Shown here: piece by piece, positions 17,142 through 26,099 of the stretch | Numbering within the stretch: the first letter of the stretch is position 1 | Layout of the letters: each line of letters starts with the position of its first letter | Assembly: GCA_018712605.1 (NCBI GenBank) | Contig: DVGR01000149.1 | Span: forward strand, 1 to 48,088 | DNA: 48,088 bases | Direction of reading: 5' to 3' | From: Candidatus Choladousia intestinigallinarum | GTDB taxonomy: Bacteria; Bacillota; Clostridia; Lachnospirales; Lachnospiraceae | Translations under genes and position numbers: made by a program | The notes under the pieces: model-generated | The model's database searches: none | Told to the model about the DNA's origin: nothing | What the model saw: the letters and a program-made list of their open reading frames with translations, nothing else

Positions 17142-18152
17142 TTACAGAAGCAGGATGCCTTTTTTTGCGGCTTCCTCTACCATCCACTCGGGCCAGAGAG
17201 AACACTGGACCTCGCCGATGTGGGCCTTGCGCAGGTAGTACATGCAGATGCGGGACTGGCCGATACCGCCTCCGATGGTATAGGGAAGCTCACGGTCCAG
17301 AATCGCTTTCTGGAAAGGCAGATTTGCCCGCTCCTCACAGCCGGCCAGCTTCAGTTGGCGCAGGAGAGATTCCTCATCTACCCGGATTCCCATAGAAGAG
17401 AGTTCCAGGGCAATATCCAGCACTGGATAGTACACCAGGATATCCGCATTGAGCGCCCAGTCGTCGTAGTCAGGGGCCCGGCCGTCGTGGCGTACCCCGG
17501 AAGCCAGCACATCCCCGATCTGCATAACGCAGACGGCGCCTTTTTCCCGGGTGATCTCATACTCTCGCTCTTTGGGAGCAAGGCCGGGGTAGAGATCCTC
17601 CAGCTCCTGGGAAGTGATGAAGAAGATTTCCTTTGGAAGGAGTTCCTCGATGTAATCGTACTGAATAGACATATAGATTTCAGTTTTGCGCAGCGCTTTA
17701 TAGACAGAACGGACTACCTTTTTTAGAGTGTCCAGATTTCTCTCATTTTTGCTGATAATCTTTTCCCAGTCCCACTGATCTACGTAGATGGAGTGGATAT
17801 TGTCGGGAATCTCATCCCTGCGTATGGCATTCATATCCGTATACAGTCCTTCGCCATGTGAGAATCCATACTCTTTCAGGGCGTAGCGCTTCCACTTAGC
17901 CAGGGACTGGACGATCTCCGCCTGAAAATCATTTTCCACGCCCACCTCAAACTGGACGGGACGCTCTACTCCGTTTAAGTTATCGTTTAATCCGGAAGCG
18001 GGATCCACAAAAAGCGGCGAGGAAACTCTCAGCAGGTTCAGCTGCTCGGAAAGCGTTTTCTGGAAATAGTCCTTTACCACTTTAATGGCAATCTGTGTAT
18101 CGTACAGAGAAAGCTGTGAAAAATATCCTTCCGGAATCTGTAATTGATCCAT
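17142..18152 (-). CDS. asnA: Aspartate-ammonia ligase (ammonia-dependent asparagine synthetase)
   Basis: AsnA makes asparagine from aspartate, ammonia and ATP; its fold resembles the catalytic core of class II aspartyl-tRNA synthetases. The 336-residue product has the normal length and motifs: a start of QIPEGYFSQLSLYDTQIAIK, RVSSPLFVDPASGLNDNLNG, ERPVQFEV, and the late IGGGIGQSRICMYYLRKAHIGEVQ. GGGAGG precedes the ATG on the minus strand. It is transcribed away from the T-box/aspS/gat operon, so free Asn and Asn-tRNA synthesis are encoded back to back. Confidence 0.97.
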   Translation of the reverse strand: MDQLQIPEGYFSQLSLYDTQIAIKVVKDYFQKTLSEQLNLLRVSSPLFVDPASGLNDNLNGVERPVQFEVGVENDFQAEIVQSLAKWKRYALKEYGFSHGEGLYTDMNAIRRDEIPDNIHSIYVDQWDWEKIISKNERNLDTLKKVVRSVYKALRKTEIYMSIQYDYIEELLPKEIFFITSQELEDLYPGLAPKEREYEITREKGAVCVMQIGDVLASGVRHDGRAPDYDDWALNADILVYYPVLDIALELSSMGIRVDEESLLRQLKLAGCEERANLPFQKAILDRELPYTIGGGIGQSRICMYYLRKAHIGEVQCSLWPEWMVEEAAKKGILLL

Positions 18153-18213
18153 ATTCTAAATATCCTCCCTAATTTCCTTGGCGGTTCTAAATATTTCCTT
18201 TCACAACTTATTT

Positions 18214-18242
18214 ATTATATCAGATGTGGCGTGAGCTGTACA
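18214..18242 (-). promoter_or_regulatory. asnA promoter
   Basis: On the minus strand TGTACA (18237-18242), a 17-nt spacer and a perfect TATAAT (18214-18219) lie about 60 nt before the asnA start. The -10 is consensus and the -35 is weak. Confidence 0.65.
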
Positions 18243-18279
18243 GAATTATAAAAAAGATTTTTCAATGAGAAAAAACCCC

Positions 18280-18308
18280 TTGCCAGATGAAAAAAAATGT
18301 GCTAGGAT
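18280..18308 (+). promoter_or_regulatory. Promoter of the T-box leader
   Basis: TTGCCA (18280-18285), a 17-nt spacer and TAGGAT (18303-18308) lie just before the T-box stem I region. Confidence 0.65.
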
Positions 18309-18313
18309 TACTC

Positions 18314-18594
18314 CATTAAAAGTAAAGGCGAAGAATGAGACTCTGTTTTTGGAACTCGACAGGAATTCGGCGTCACCGACTGAGAGCGCTGATGGAGGGA
18401 AGGAGACAATAGGGAACACTCAGGAGCTGACTGTCTGAATACTTGATCTTGCATAGATCTATGGGGTAGGGCAGTACGCTGCGCACGTTACGCGCAAAGA
18501 GGGGCAGACGAGGATGTCTGCAAAGCGGGTGGCACCGCGGATAAATCTAGTTTATTCGTCCCGGAATATCATTATGATGTTCCGGGGCTTTTTT
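18314..18594 (+). promoter_or_regulatory. T-box riboswitch, probable Asn (AAC) specifier, with terminator
   Basis: T-box leaders sense uncharged tRNA: the specifier codon pairs with the anticodon and the free CCA end stabilises an antiterminator. The conserved T-box core GGGTGGCACCGCGG is at 18527-18540. A terminator hairpin follows (arms about 18560-18572 and 18575-18586, then six T residues). In the likely specifier loop GGGAACACTC, the codon reads AAC (18415-18417) and is followed by a purine, suggesting tRNA-Asn. That assignment rests on reading the loop by eye. It fits the downstream AspRS-GatCAB genes for indirect Asn-tRNA synthesis. Confidence 0.9.
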
Positions 18595-18632
18595 GCGTAT
18601 CCTGGGGGGTTCTAAGGCTCCCGGGATTTTTT

Positions 18633-18721
18633 GCTCTATAGGAACGTTCCTATAAGGTAAAAGCTCCGCATGGACCGCGCTGCGGCGGATTAGAAAATGT
18701 TGTTTATGCAGCCCGCCGCAG
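18633..18721. repeat. Dispersed intergenic repeat, copy B, with adjoining GC-rich hairpin
   Basis: The core CTCTATAGGAACGTTCCTAT, then AAGGTAAAAGCTCCGC, matches copies A and C. It is followed by a perfect 9-bp stem CTGCGGCGG (18680-18688) with CCGCCGCAG (18713-18721). The element lies between the T-box terminator and the aspS ribosome site, so it is transcribed as part of the leader when antitermination occurs. Confidence 0.6.
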
Positions 18722-18770
18722 GCGAAGCGTCCAGCGCAGAAAAGCTCCGGGAAAAGAAGGAGGAACAGAT

Positions 18771-20102
18771 ATGGAATTTTTATCAGGCGTGAAGCCACAG
18801 ACAACTCTGGAATTAAAGGAACTGCAGGAGGAAAGCAGGCTGGGAAGCCGTGTCAGGGTAAACGGAGCCGTACACTCCATCCGTGATATGGGTGAAGTGG
18901 CATTTGTGGTGCTGCGGAAGCGGGGAGGAATTCTTCAGTGTGTGCTGGAAGAAGAAAGCAGTTCTGTTTCCGTAAAAACAGTCAGGGAAGGCCAGACTGT
19001 GGAAGCGGAGGGAATCCTTGAGAGGGATGAGCGGGCTCCCTATGGAATCGAGCTAAGGGTACAGGAAATGCGGATTCTCTCAGAACCGTGTAAAGGAATG
19101 CCTCTTCCGGTGGGAAAGTGGAAGCTTAATACTTCTCTGGAAGCAAAGCTGAATTACAGAAACGCATCTCTTAGGAATATCCGGGAGAGAGCCAAGTTCA
19201 GAATTCAGGAGGGAATTACCAGAGGTTTCAGAGACTATCTGTACGGACAGGGATTCACGGAGATTCATACTCCTAAAATCGGAGCAAAAGGGGCTGAGGG
19301 GGGCTCCAATATTTTTAAGCTGGACTATTTCCACAGGCCGGCAGTGCTGGCTCAGAGCCCGCAGCTCTATAAGCAGATGATGGTGGGCGTCTTTGACCGG
19401 GTCTTTGAGACGGGGCCTGTGTTCCGGGCAGAAAAGCACAATACAAAGCGTCATTTAAATGAGTATACCAGCCTTGATTTTGAGATGGGATATATTCAGA
19501 GCTTTGAGGATATCATGGCTATGGAGACAGGGTTTCTCCAGTATATGCTTCAGCTTCTGAAGGAGGAGTATGCGGACGAACTAAGGATTTTAAACCTTAC
19601 CCTTCCCAAGGCGGATCGGATTCCCATGGTGAGGTTTGACCGGGCAAAAGAGCTGGTAGCTGAAAAATATAAGAGAGCCATCCGCAATCCTTTTGACCTA
19701 GAGCCGGAAGAAGAGCATCTGATTGGAACGTATTTTAAAGAAGAGTACGATGCGGACTTTGTATTCGTCACCCATTATCCCTCGAAGAAACGTCCCTTCT
19801 ATGCTATGGACGATCCCCAGGATCCAAGATTTACTTTAAGCTTTGATCTCCTTTTCAGAGGACTGGAGATCACTACCGGGGGACAGAGAATCCACGATCC
19901 TAAGATGCTCCGGGAGAAAATGGAGGCCAGAGATATGGGAGAGGAAGGGCTGGAACAGTATCTTGGAGCCTTTGAATACGGGATGCCTCCCCATGGAGGC
20001 CTGGGAATTGGCTTGGAGCGCTTGACAATGATGCTGGTTGGAGAAGATAATGTAAGGGAGACTACATTATTTCCAAGAGATCTTTCAAGGCTGGAACCAT
20101 AA
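18771..20102 (+). CDS. aspS: Archaeal-type aspartyl-tRNA synthetase, probably non-discriminating
   Basis: This class II synthetase charges tRNA with aspartate. The 443-residue length and lack of the bacterial insertion domain place it in the archaeal/eukaryotic AspRS-AsnRS type. It has an OB-fold anticodon domain (about residues 20-105), the motif 2 region FRAEKHNTKRHLNEYTSLDFEM, and motif 3 GGLGIGLERLTMMLVG. With a T-box that seems to read an Asn codon and gatCAB downstream, the likely role is to mischarge tRNA-Asn with Asp for GatCAB to amidate. This is an inference from context; discrimination residues were not checked. AGAAGGAGG precedes ATG 18771. Confidence 0.92.
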   Translation: MEFLSGVKPQTTLELKELQEESRLGSRVRVNGAVHSIRDMGEVAFVVLRKRGGILQCVLEEESSSVSVKTVREGQTVEAEGILERDERAPYGIELRVQEMRILSEPCKGMPLPVGKWKLNTSLEAKLNYRNASLRNIRERAKFRIQEGITRGFRDYLYGQGFTEIHTPKIGAKGAEGGSNIFKLDYFHRPAVLAQSPQLYKQMMVGVFDRVFETGPVFRAEKHNTKRHLNEYTSLDFEMGYIQSFEDIMAMETGFLQYMLQLLKEEYADELRILNLTLPKADRIPMVRFDRAKELVAEKYKRAIRNPFDLEPEEEHLIGTYFKEEYDADFVFVTHYPSKKRPFYAMDDPQDPRFTLSFDLLFRGLEITTGGQRIHDPKMLREKMEARDMGEEGLEQYLGAFEYGMPPHGGLGIGLERLTMMLVGEDNVRETTLFPRDLSRLEP

Positions 20103-20191
20103 AAAGATACGTTCTCACAACAGCGGCATAGGGCCGGACAGCCGAGCAAGTCTCTCGAGGATTAAGGAGTTTAAGGAAAGGGAAGAATCGT

Positions 20192-21274
20192 ATGATCGAG
20201 AGATGTATTTTATGCGGAGGAAGGCTGTCTAAAGGAAAATGCACGGAGTGCGGGCTGGACAATACAAAAAGCGACAAGAAATATAAGCTCAATCTTCACA
20301 ACGAAAAGGAAGTGCGGCTTCATCAGGGAACCTGCGAGGAAAATTTAAATAAAGAGAATAATAAAGAAACGCACCAAAAAAAGATCAGAGAAAAAACACC
20401 AGGACAAAGGCAGTGGTATATGGGCTGGAGACAGCCGGGGGTCGGTGAATCCAAACCGAAACCAAAGAAGAAAAAAGCGTCTTCCCGGATCAAAGTAAAA
20501 TGGATTTTGATTCTCATTGTCCTGCTGGGCGTAATTCTTCCCCTAGTCTTTTCTGTTGGGGTTTTTGTGCAGGAGAAGGAGCGGGAAGAGACTCTTTTGG
20601 ATCAGTATCCCTTTGATGAGGAAGGGGATTTGCAGGAAACGGAATATCCCCGTATCTGGGACGGCAGCGGCACTCTGCGGCTGCAGCCGGGCTTTTACCA
20701 GATTGGATATGAACTTCCGGAAGGAATCTATCGGATTGAGAGCCGGGATGCGGATACGGTTTTTTCCTATCAGAAATCGCAAAAGGACAGTGTTCGGAGC
20801 GTGACGCTGTATTCAGAAAGCTATATCGCAAATCTGGACAAAGAAGAGGCTGAGGGGCTTCAGTCGGAGTACGATGACTTGGTGTTGAAAGAGGGAGGCT
20901 GGCTCTTTATTGAAGACATCACAGGAACGGCCGTACTGCATGGGGCGGTTATCCGGAAGTCAGAACTTCAGGAGCATGAGCCTCAGAAGCTTACGGAGGA
21001 GATAGAGATACAAGCCGGAGAAGTTCTGGAAGCGGGCAGGGATTTTCCAGCCGGGGTTTACGATCTGGCAATCCAGGGAGAGGATCCAGAAGAGTTTTTG
21101 TTTGCGGGTGTCGTAGTGGGGTTCGGCGAGAGTGAAAGCAGGGATGAGCATCTGCTCTTCCTGTGGTCCCAGGAGCCAAGGATTTACCGGCTGCCGTTGG
21201 AAGAGGGATCCATTGTGGACGGAGCGTATTTAGAAGGCGAAGAGGGGCGGGTGTTTTTAAGCCCCAGTTACTGA
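20192..21274 (+). CDS. Unknown zinc-ribbon, single-pass membrane protein between aspS and gatC
   Basis: No function is recognised. The 360-residue protein starts with a zinc-ribbon-like C-x2-C...C-x2-C pattern (CILCGGRLSKGKCTECG, residues 5-21) and continues with a charged, lysine-rich segment. One membrane helix, WILILIVLLGVILPLVFSVG, lies near residues 108-127. The remaining 230 residues would be outside the cell. They contain two related stretches, LRLQPGFYQIGYELPEGIYRIE and IQAGEVLEAGRDFPAGVYDLAI, which share the pattern aG-x(2-3)-LpaGvYdi and suggest two small beta domains. It sits in the aspS-gatCAB transcript with a 12-nt gap before gatC. The zinc-ribbon plus membrane-anchor layout resembles cell-envelope proteins, not tRNA enzymes. 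Confidence 0.7.
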   Translation: MIERCILCGGRLSKGKCTECGLDNTKSDKKYKLNLHNEKEVRLHQGTCEENLNKENNKETHQKKIREKTPGQRQWYMGWRQPGVGESKPKPKKKKASSRIKVKWILILIVLLGVILPLVFSVGVFVQEKEREETLLDQYPFDEEGDLQETEYPRIWDGSGTLRLQPGFYQIGYELPEGIYRIESRDADTVFSYQKSQKDSVRSVTLYSESYIANLDKEEAEGLQSEYDDLVLKEGGWLFIEDITGTAVLHGAVIRKSELQEHEPQKLTEEIEIQAGEVLEAGRDFPAGVYDLAIQGEDPEEFLFAGVVVGFGESESRDEHLLFLWSQEPRIYRLPLEEGSIVDGAYLEGEEGRVFLSPSY

Positions 21275-21292
21275 GTTTTTGGAGGAATGAAA

Positions 21293-21586
21293 ATGGCAGG
21301 CAGAATCAGCGATGAGATCATCGAGTACGTAGGAATATTGGCACAGCTTGAACTTTCAGGGGATGAGAAAGAGCAGGCCAAGGAGGATATGGAAAAGCTT
21401 CTGAACTATATTGATAAGCTGGGGGAGCTTGACACGGAGGGCATAGAGCCTATGTCCCATGTGTTCCCGGTGAAGAATGTATTTCGGCAAGACCAGGTGA
21501 CAAACGGGGACGCAAGGGAAGAGATTTTACAAAACGCCCCCCAGAAAAAGGACGGGGCTTTTAAGGTGCCTAAAACAGTGGAGTAG
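21293..21586 (+). CDS. gatC: Glutamyl/aspartyl-tRNA amidotransferase subunit C
   Basis: GatC is the small linker that stabilises GatA and GatB in the amidotransferase. The 97-residue protein has family motifs: [20 protein letters not shown] at the start, the [22 protein letters not shown] core, and [21 protein letters not shown] near the end. ATG 21293 is chosen because GGAGG (21281-21285) lies 7 nt away; ATG 21287 is only 1 nt from it. It is followed by gatA after 55 nt. Confidence 0.96.
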   Translation: MAGRISDEIIEYVGILAQLELSGDEKEQAKEDMEKLLNYIDKLGELDTEGIEPMSHVFPVKNVFRQDQVTNGDAREEILQNAPQKKDGAFKVPKTVE

Positions 21587-21641
21587 CGGCAGAACGCCAA
21601 AAGAGAATGGTGGGGATGGTAACAAGAAAGGATGTGCCGAT

Positions 21642-23123
21642 ATGCAGATCAAAGATTTGACGGCCCTGGAAACGGGCAGAAAAATTAAAAATAGAGAGAT
21701 TTCAGTGACAGAGGCGGTGACGGCGTCTCTGGAGAGGATTAAAAACCTTGACCCGGCTCTGGGAAGCTTTGTAACCGTGGATGAAGAGGGAGCGCTGAAG
21801 AAAGCCGGGCAGATACAGGCGCTGGTGGACCAGGGAGAGCTTGCGGGCCCCTTTGCGGGAGTTCCCATAGGAGTGAAGGACAACATTTGTACGAAGGGGA
21901 TGAAAACTACCTGCAGTTCAAAAATCCTTTATAATTTTAAGCCGCCTTATTCTGCGGAAGCTGTGGAAAATCTGGAAAAGGCAGGAGCCGTAATCGTGGG
22001 AAAGACAAATATGGACGAGTTCGCCATGGGAAGCACCACGGAGACCTCTGCCTTTGGAATCACCAAAAATCCATGGAATCCGGCTCACGTGCCGGGAGGC
22101 TCCTCAGGAGGCTCCTGCGCCGCCGTGGCCGCCGGGATGGTTCCCTGCGCTTTGGGGTCAGATACGGGAGGCTCTATCCGGCAGCCCAGTTCTTTTTGCG
22201 GAGTGACAGGGATTAAGCCAACTTACGGAACCGTTTCAAGGTATGGACTGATCGCCTACGGATCCTCCTTGGATCAGATCGGGCCCATTGCGGGGAACGT
22301 GGAAGACTGTGCTGCCCTGCTGGAGATTCTTGCGTCTCACGATCTGAAGGACAGTACTTCCGTAGAGAGAAAAGATCTGGACTTCACTGTAGCTCTGACT
22401 GGAGACGTAAAAGGAATGAAAATCGGAATACCGGCGGAATATATGTCGGAGGGGCTGGATGGTCAGGTAGGGGATGCAGTGAAAAAAGCGGCGGAAATCC
22501 TCAGGGACCGGGGAGCGGAGGTGGAAGAGTTTTCCCTGAATCTGGTAGACTATGCCATTCCCGCATACTATGTAATTGCCTCAGCGGAGGCAAGCTCCAA
22601 TCTTTCCAGATTCGACGGCGTGAAGTACGGGTACCGGGCCAGCCAGTATGAAGGCCTTCACGGTATGTACAAGAAGAGCCGTTCGGAAGGGTTTGGCGAG
22701 GAAGTAAAAAGAAGAATTATGCTGGGGTCTTTTGTACTCAGTTCAGGATATTACGACGCATATTATCTTAAGGCCCTGAAGGCAAAGGCCATGATCAAGC
22801 AGGCCTTTGACCAGGCTTTTGAAAAGTATGACGCAGTGCTTGGGCCTGCGGCTCCCACTGCGGCGCCTCCAATCGGAGAAAGCCTGAAAGATCCTCTTAA
22901 AATGTATCTGGGAGATATTTACACGGTATCTGTGAATCTGGCAGGCCTTCCGGGAATTTCGCTGCCTGTGGGAGTCAGCCGGGAGGGACTTCCTATAGGA
23001 GCGCAGCTTATAGGGGACTGTTTCCAGGAGAAGAAAATTTTCAGGGCTGCTTATGCGCTGGAACAGGGAAGGGGCGCCTTCCCCAGGCCCTCCATGGACT
23101 GGGCCGAGATCAAGGAAGCTTAG
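21642..23123 (+). CDS. gatA: Glutamyl/aspartyl-tRNA amidotransferase subunit A
   Basis: GatA is the amidase-family subunit that releases ammonia from glutamine (or asparagine) and channels it to GatB. The 493-residue protein has the Lys-Ser-Ser triad context: VKDN for the Lys, [16 protein letters not shown] for the middle Ser, and the amidase signature [15 protein letters not shown]. Length and motifs are normal. It is followed 29 nt later by gatB with its own GGAGGG site. With the upstream AspRS it would supply Asn-tRNA; whether it also makes Gln-tRNA depends on a GluRS outside this window. Confidence 0.98.
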   Translation: MQIKDLTALETGRKIKNREISVTEAVTASLERIKNLDPALGSFVTVDEEGALKKAGQIQALVDQGELAGPFAGVPIGVKDNICTKGMKTTCSSKILYNFKPPYSAEAVENLEKAGAVIVGKTNMDEFAMGSTTETSAFGITKNPWNPAHVPGGSSGGSCAAVAAGMVPCALGSDTGGSIRQPSSFCGVTGIKPTYGTVSRYGLIAYGSSLDQIGPIAGNVEDCAALLEILASHDLKDSTSVERKDLDFTVALTGDVKGMKIGIPAEYMSEGLDGQVGDAVKKAAEILRDRGAEVEEFSLNLVDYAIPAYYVIASAEASSNLSRFDGVKYGYRASQYEGLHGMYKKSRSEGFGEEVKRRIMLGSFVLSSGYYDAYYLKALKAKAMIKQAFDQAFEKYDAVLGPAAPTAAPPIGESLKDPLKMYLGDIYTVSVNLAGLPGISLPVGVSREGLPIGAQLIGDCFQEKKIFRAAYALEQGRGAFPRPSMDWAEIKEA

Positions 23124-23152
23124 CAGAGGCAGCAGTGAAGGAGGGTCAGAAG

Positions 23153-24586
23153 ATGGCAAAACAGTATGAAACAGTAATCGGCCTGGAGGTTCATGTTGAA
23201 CTGGCCACAAAGACAAAAATATTCTGCGGCTGCTCCACCGCCTTTGGCGGAGCGCCCAATACCCATACGTGTCCCGTATGTACAGGAATGCCGGGGGCGC
23301 TTCCTGTTCTGAATAAGAAAGTGGTGGAGCTGGCAGTGGCAGTGGGACTTGCCACAAACTGTAAAATTCACCAGTACTGCAAATTTGACCGGAAGAATTA
23401 TTTCTATCCTGATAACCCCCAGAATTACCAGATTTCCCAGCTTTATCTGCCTGTGTGCTATGAAGGCGGGATTGAGATCGATACGCCTTCCGGCCGAAAG
23501 ACTATCGGAATCCATGAGATTCATATGGAAGAGGATGCGGGAAAGCTCATCCATGACGAGTGGGAGGACTGCTCCCTGGTGGATTACAACCGAAGCGGTG
23601 TCCCTTTGATAGAGATTGTATCGGAACCGGATATGAGAAGCGCTGAGGAGGTCATCGCTTATCTGGATAAGCTCAGGCTGATTATTCAATATCTGGGGGC
23701 CTCTGACTGCAAGCTGCAGGAGGGCTCTATGCGGGCGGACGTGAACCTGTCCGTCAGAGAAGCTGGCTCCAGTACTCTGGGAACCAGGACGGAGATGAAA
23801 AACCTAAATTCCTTCAAAGCCATTGCCAGGGCCATAGAGGGAGAGCGTGCAAGGCAGATCGAGCTGCTGGAAGAGGGAAAAGCAGTGCTTCAGGAGACCA
23901 GGCGGTGGGACGACAATAAGGAATACTCCTACCCTATGCGTTCTAAGGAGGATGCACATGACTACCGCTATTTTCCGGATCCGGATCTGGTTCCTGTAGA
24001 GATCAGCGACGAGTGGCTGGAGGAAATCCGTTCCCGCCAGCCGGAGCTGCGGACAGAAAAGCTGGAGCGGTATAAAAAGGAATTTGACATTCCTGATTAT
24101 GATGCGGAAATCCTTACAGGCTCCAAGCGGCTGGCTGACATTTTCGAGGAGACAACCGCTCTGTGCCGCAAGCCCAAAAAGGTTTCCAACTGGCTGATGG
24201 GAGAGACGCTGCGGCTTCTGAAAGAGGAAGCCATGGAACCGGAAGAGCTTCATTTTTCGTCGGAACATCTGGCGAAGCTGATTCTGATGACGGAAGAAGG
24301 CGTGATTAACCAGACGGTGGCCAAGGAAGTCTTTGAAAAGGTTTTCCGGGAGGATATAGATCCTGAGGCCTATGTGGAGGAAAAGGGATTAAAGACTGTA
24401 AACGACGAGGGTGAGCTGAGGAAAACTGTGGAACAGGTGATCAGGGACAATCCTCAGTCTGTTTCGGATTATAAAGGCGGGAAGGCAAAAGCTCTTGGAT
24501 TTCTGGTGGGACAGACCATGAAAGCCATGAAGGGGAAGGCGGATCCGGGCATGGTGAACCGTCTGCTTAAGGAGCTGCTTTCCTGA
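23153..24586 (+). CDS. gatB: Glutamyl/aspartyl-tRNA amidotransferase subunit B
   Basis: GatB activates the side chain of Glu-tRNA-Gln or Asp-tRNA-Asn with ATP and amidates it. The 477-residue protein opens YETVIGLEVHVELATKTKIF and has zinc-site cysteines in CGCSTAFG and HTCPVCTGMPG, then the FDRKNYFYPDNPQNYQISQ region. A helical tRNA-binding tail (GatB/YqeY) covers about residues 325-477. ATG 23153 is used because GGAGGG lies just upstream; the GTG at 23135 has none. It is the last gene of the T-box operon. Confidence 0.98.
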   Translation: MAKQYETVIGLEVHVELATKTKIFCGCSTAFGGAPNTHTCPVCTGMPGALPVLNKKVVELAVAVGLATNCKIHQYCKFDRKNYFYPDNPQNYQISQLYLPVCYEGGIEIDTPSGRKTIGIHEIHMEEDAGKLIHDEWEDCSLVDYNRSGVPLIEIVSEPDMRSAEEVIAYLDKLRLIIQYLGASDCKLQEGSMRADVNLSVREAGSSTLGTRTEMKNLNSFKAIARAIEGERARQIELLEEGKAVLQETRRWDDNKEYSYPMRSKEDAHDYRYFPDPDLVPVEISDEWLEEIRSRQPELRTEKLERYKKEFDIPDYDAEILTGSKRLADIFEETTALCRKPKKVSNWLMGETLRLLKEEAMEPEELHFSSEHLAKLILMTEEGVINQTVAKEVFEKVFREDIDPEAYVEEKGLKTVNDEGELRKTVEQVIRDNPQSVSDYKGGKAKALGFLVGQTMKAMKGKADPGMVNRLLKELLS

Positions 24587-24605
24587 AGGATTCTTTAAAA
24601 AGGAC

Positions 24606-24634
24606 TTGTCTCGGCAAAAGAGGAAAGCTATAAT
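24606..24634 (+). promoter_or_regulatory. Promoter for the deacetylase-like lipoprotein
   Basis: TTGTCT (24606-24611), a 17-nt spacer and TATAAT (24629-24634) lie about 90 nt before the next start codon. The -10 falls inside the left arm of a long inverted repeat. Confidence 0.6.
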
Positions 24635-24698
24635 GGTGATACATTGTTCTGGGGACTGAAGGACAGTCCGCCTGACATTTTTCACTGTTATAGCTTTC
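24623..24698. other. Long inverted repeat overlapping a promoter
   Basis: The arms 24623-24639 and 24682-24698 are 17 nt with two mismatches, and enclose a second perfect stem GGACTG/CAGTCC (24653-24669). There is no T run, so it is a poor terminator. The left arm covers the -10, so it may be an operator pair or a structure in read-through RNA from gatB. Confidence 0.6.
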
Positions 24699-24726
24699 TT
24701 AGGCTGGATTATGAAAAGGGGGAACC

Positions 24727-26043
24727 ATGAGCAGATTAAAGGGGATGACCGCAGCCCTGCTGGGGCTGGGAACCTGCCTGATGCTGTCAGGCTGCACAAG
24801 GAGCGTATTAAACTATCAGATTGCCGAGAGCATCGGCACTCTGGGACAGTATGAGAATAATGAACCGGTGGAGACACCGAAAATGCAGGCCGAGCGGGAG
24901 AGAAAAGAATCTGAGGCAGCGGTGGAGGAGCACCTTACTTCAGTGCTTCAGGATGCCCAGGATTTAGCGGGGCAGTATGAATATGGGGCTGCCATCTCCC
25001 TTCTGCAGAAGGCGGATATCTCTCAGGAGGACGAGAGAGTAACGGGTGCCATTGCTGATTATCAGGAAGCCCTGGACGGCATGTATGAATATGAAGGAAC
25101 CATTGGACATCTGAGCTTTACAAATCTGATTGCCGATACCGCTATGGCTTTTGACGGAGACGGGAATGAGGCGACGTATGATTCCAATATGATTACCCTT
25201 TCTGAGTTTCAGGGAATACTGGAACAGCTCTACGACAATGGGTATGTGCTGATTGACCTTCACAGCCTTGTGGAGGAGACAGACAGCGGAAACGGCAAGG
25301 TAACTCTGACGCAGAAGAATCCGCTTCTGCCCCAGGGGAAGAAGCCTCTGATCCTGTCGGTAGACAACCTGGATTACAGCTCCGTGGTAAATGGAGATGG
25401 GATTGCCACCCGTCTGGTTTTAAACGACCAGGGGGAGGTGCAGGCAGTGTATACAGATTCGGAGGGGCATGATCTCACCGGGGCGTATGATGTGGTTCCC
25501 GCTTTAAATGCATTTATCAAGGAACATCCTGACTTTTCCCTGGGAGGCGCTAGAGGAATTATTTCCCTGTCAGGGGCGAACGGAATTTTTGGATACGATC
25601 TTTCCGAAGAGACCTCCGCCAGCGCCCAGGATAACCAGGAGACGGTCCAGGCCATTGCCCAGAAGCTTCTGGAGGACGGATGGCAGTTTGCCTGCGCAGG
25701 CTACAGCCGTTCCTATATGAGTGAGATGTCTTATGAAGGGCTTCAGCAGGACATCACCCAGTGGAAGAGTGTGGTACAGCCTCTTGTGGGCGAAACGGAC
25801 ATTCTGATGTACCCTTACGGGGCGGAGGTGGATTACAGTACGGAGAAAGCAGTTTACCTGATGGAGGAAGGATTCCATTATTTTATCGGAATGTGGACAG
25901 AGGGAGATCACCTGGAAGTGAACGAGGACTATGCAAGGCAGACCAGAAGAATGGTAACTGGCTATGTATTTGATCAGCTCCCCACGAACTTTGACCAGTA
26001 TTTTTCATCTTCCCAGATTTTAGACGGGGATCGTCCCAGGTAG
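24727..26043 (+). CDS. Lipoprotein with polysaccharide-deacetylase-like domain
   Basis: The 438-residue protein has a signal peptide with lipobox LSGC (Cys23), so it is anchored outside the membrane. Residues 45-120 are helical and charged. The rest resembles the NodB/polysaccharide deacetylase fold: LSFTNLIAD, ITLSEFQGILEQLYDNGYVLIDLHSL, KKPLILSVDNLDYSS, and a late ILMYPYGAEVDYSTEKAVYLMEEGFHYFIG. The usual metal motif HSxxH is not evident; the corresponding region reads CAGYSRSYMSEMSY. It may therefore bind glycan without hydrolysing it, or use other residues. It has its own promoter and stands alone. Confidence 0.72.
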   Translation: MSRLKGMTAALLGLGTCLMLSGCTRSVLNYQIAESIGTLGQYENNEPVETPKMQAERERKESEAAVEEHLTSVLQDAQDLAGQYEYGAAISLLQKADISQEDERVTGAIADYQEALDGMYEYEGTIGHLSFTNLIADTAMAFDGDGNEATYDSNMITLSEFQGILEQLYDNGYVLIDLHSLVEETDSGNGKVTLTQKNPLLPQGKKPLILSVDNLDYSSVVNGDGIATRLVLNDQGEVQAVYTDSEGHDLTGAYDVVPALNAFIKEHPDFSLGGARGIISLSGANGIFGYDLSEETSASAQDNQETVQAIAQKLLEDGWQFACAGYSRSYMSEMSYEGLQQDITQWKSVVQPLVGETDILMYPYGAEVDYSTEKAVYLMEEGFHYFIGMWTEGDHLEVNEDYARQTRRMVTGYVFDQLPTNFDQYFSSSQILDGDRPR

Positions 26044-26060
26044 AGTTTGGTTTTTCCTTC

Positions 26061-26089
26061 TTGAAAAATCCGGGGAGATACGGTATACT
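26061..26089 (+). promoter_or_regulatory. nrdD promoter
   Basis: TTGAAA (26061-26066), a 17-nt spacer and TATACT (26084-26089) predict a start site near 26096, giving a leader of about 90 nt. Confidence 0.68.
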
Positions 26090-26099
26090 GGCTGTGCCT

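Noticed and set aside
17121-17726. 201-residue plus-strand frame opposite asnA
   Set aside because: AsnA is unmistakable on the minus strand and this frame has no SD or domain.
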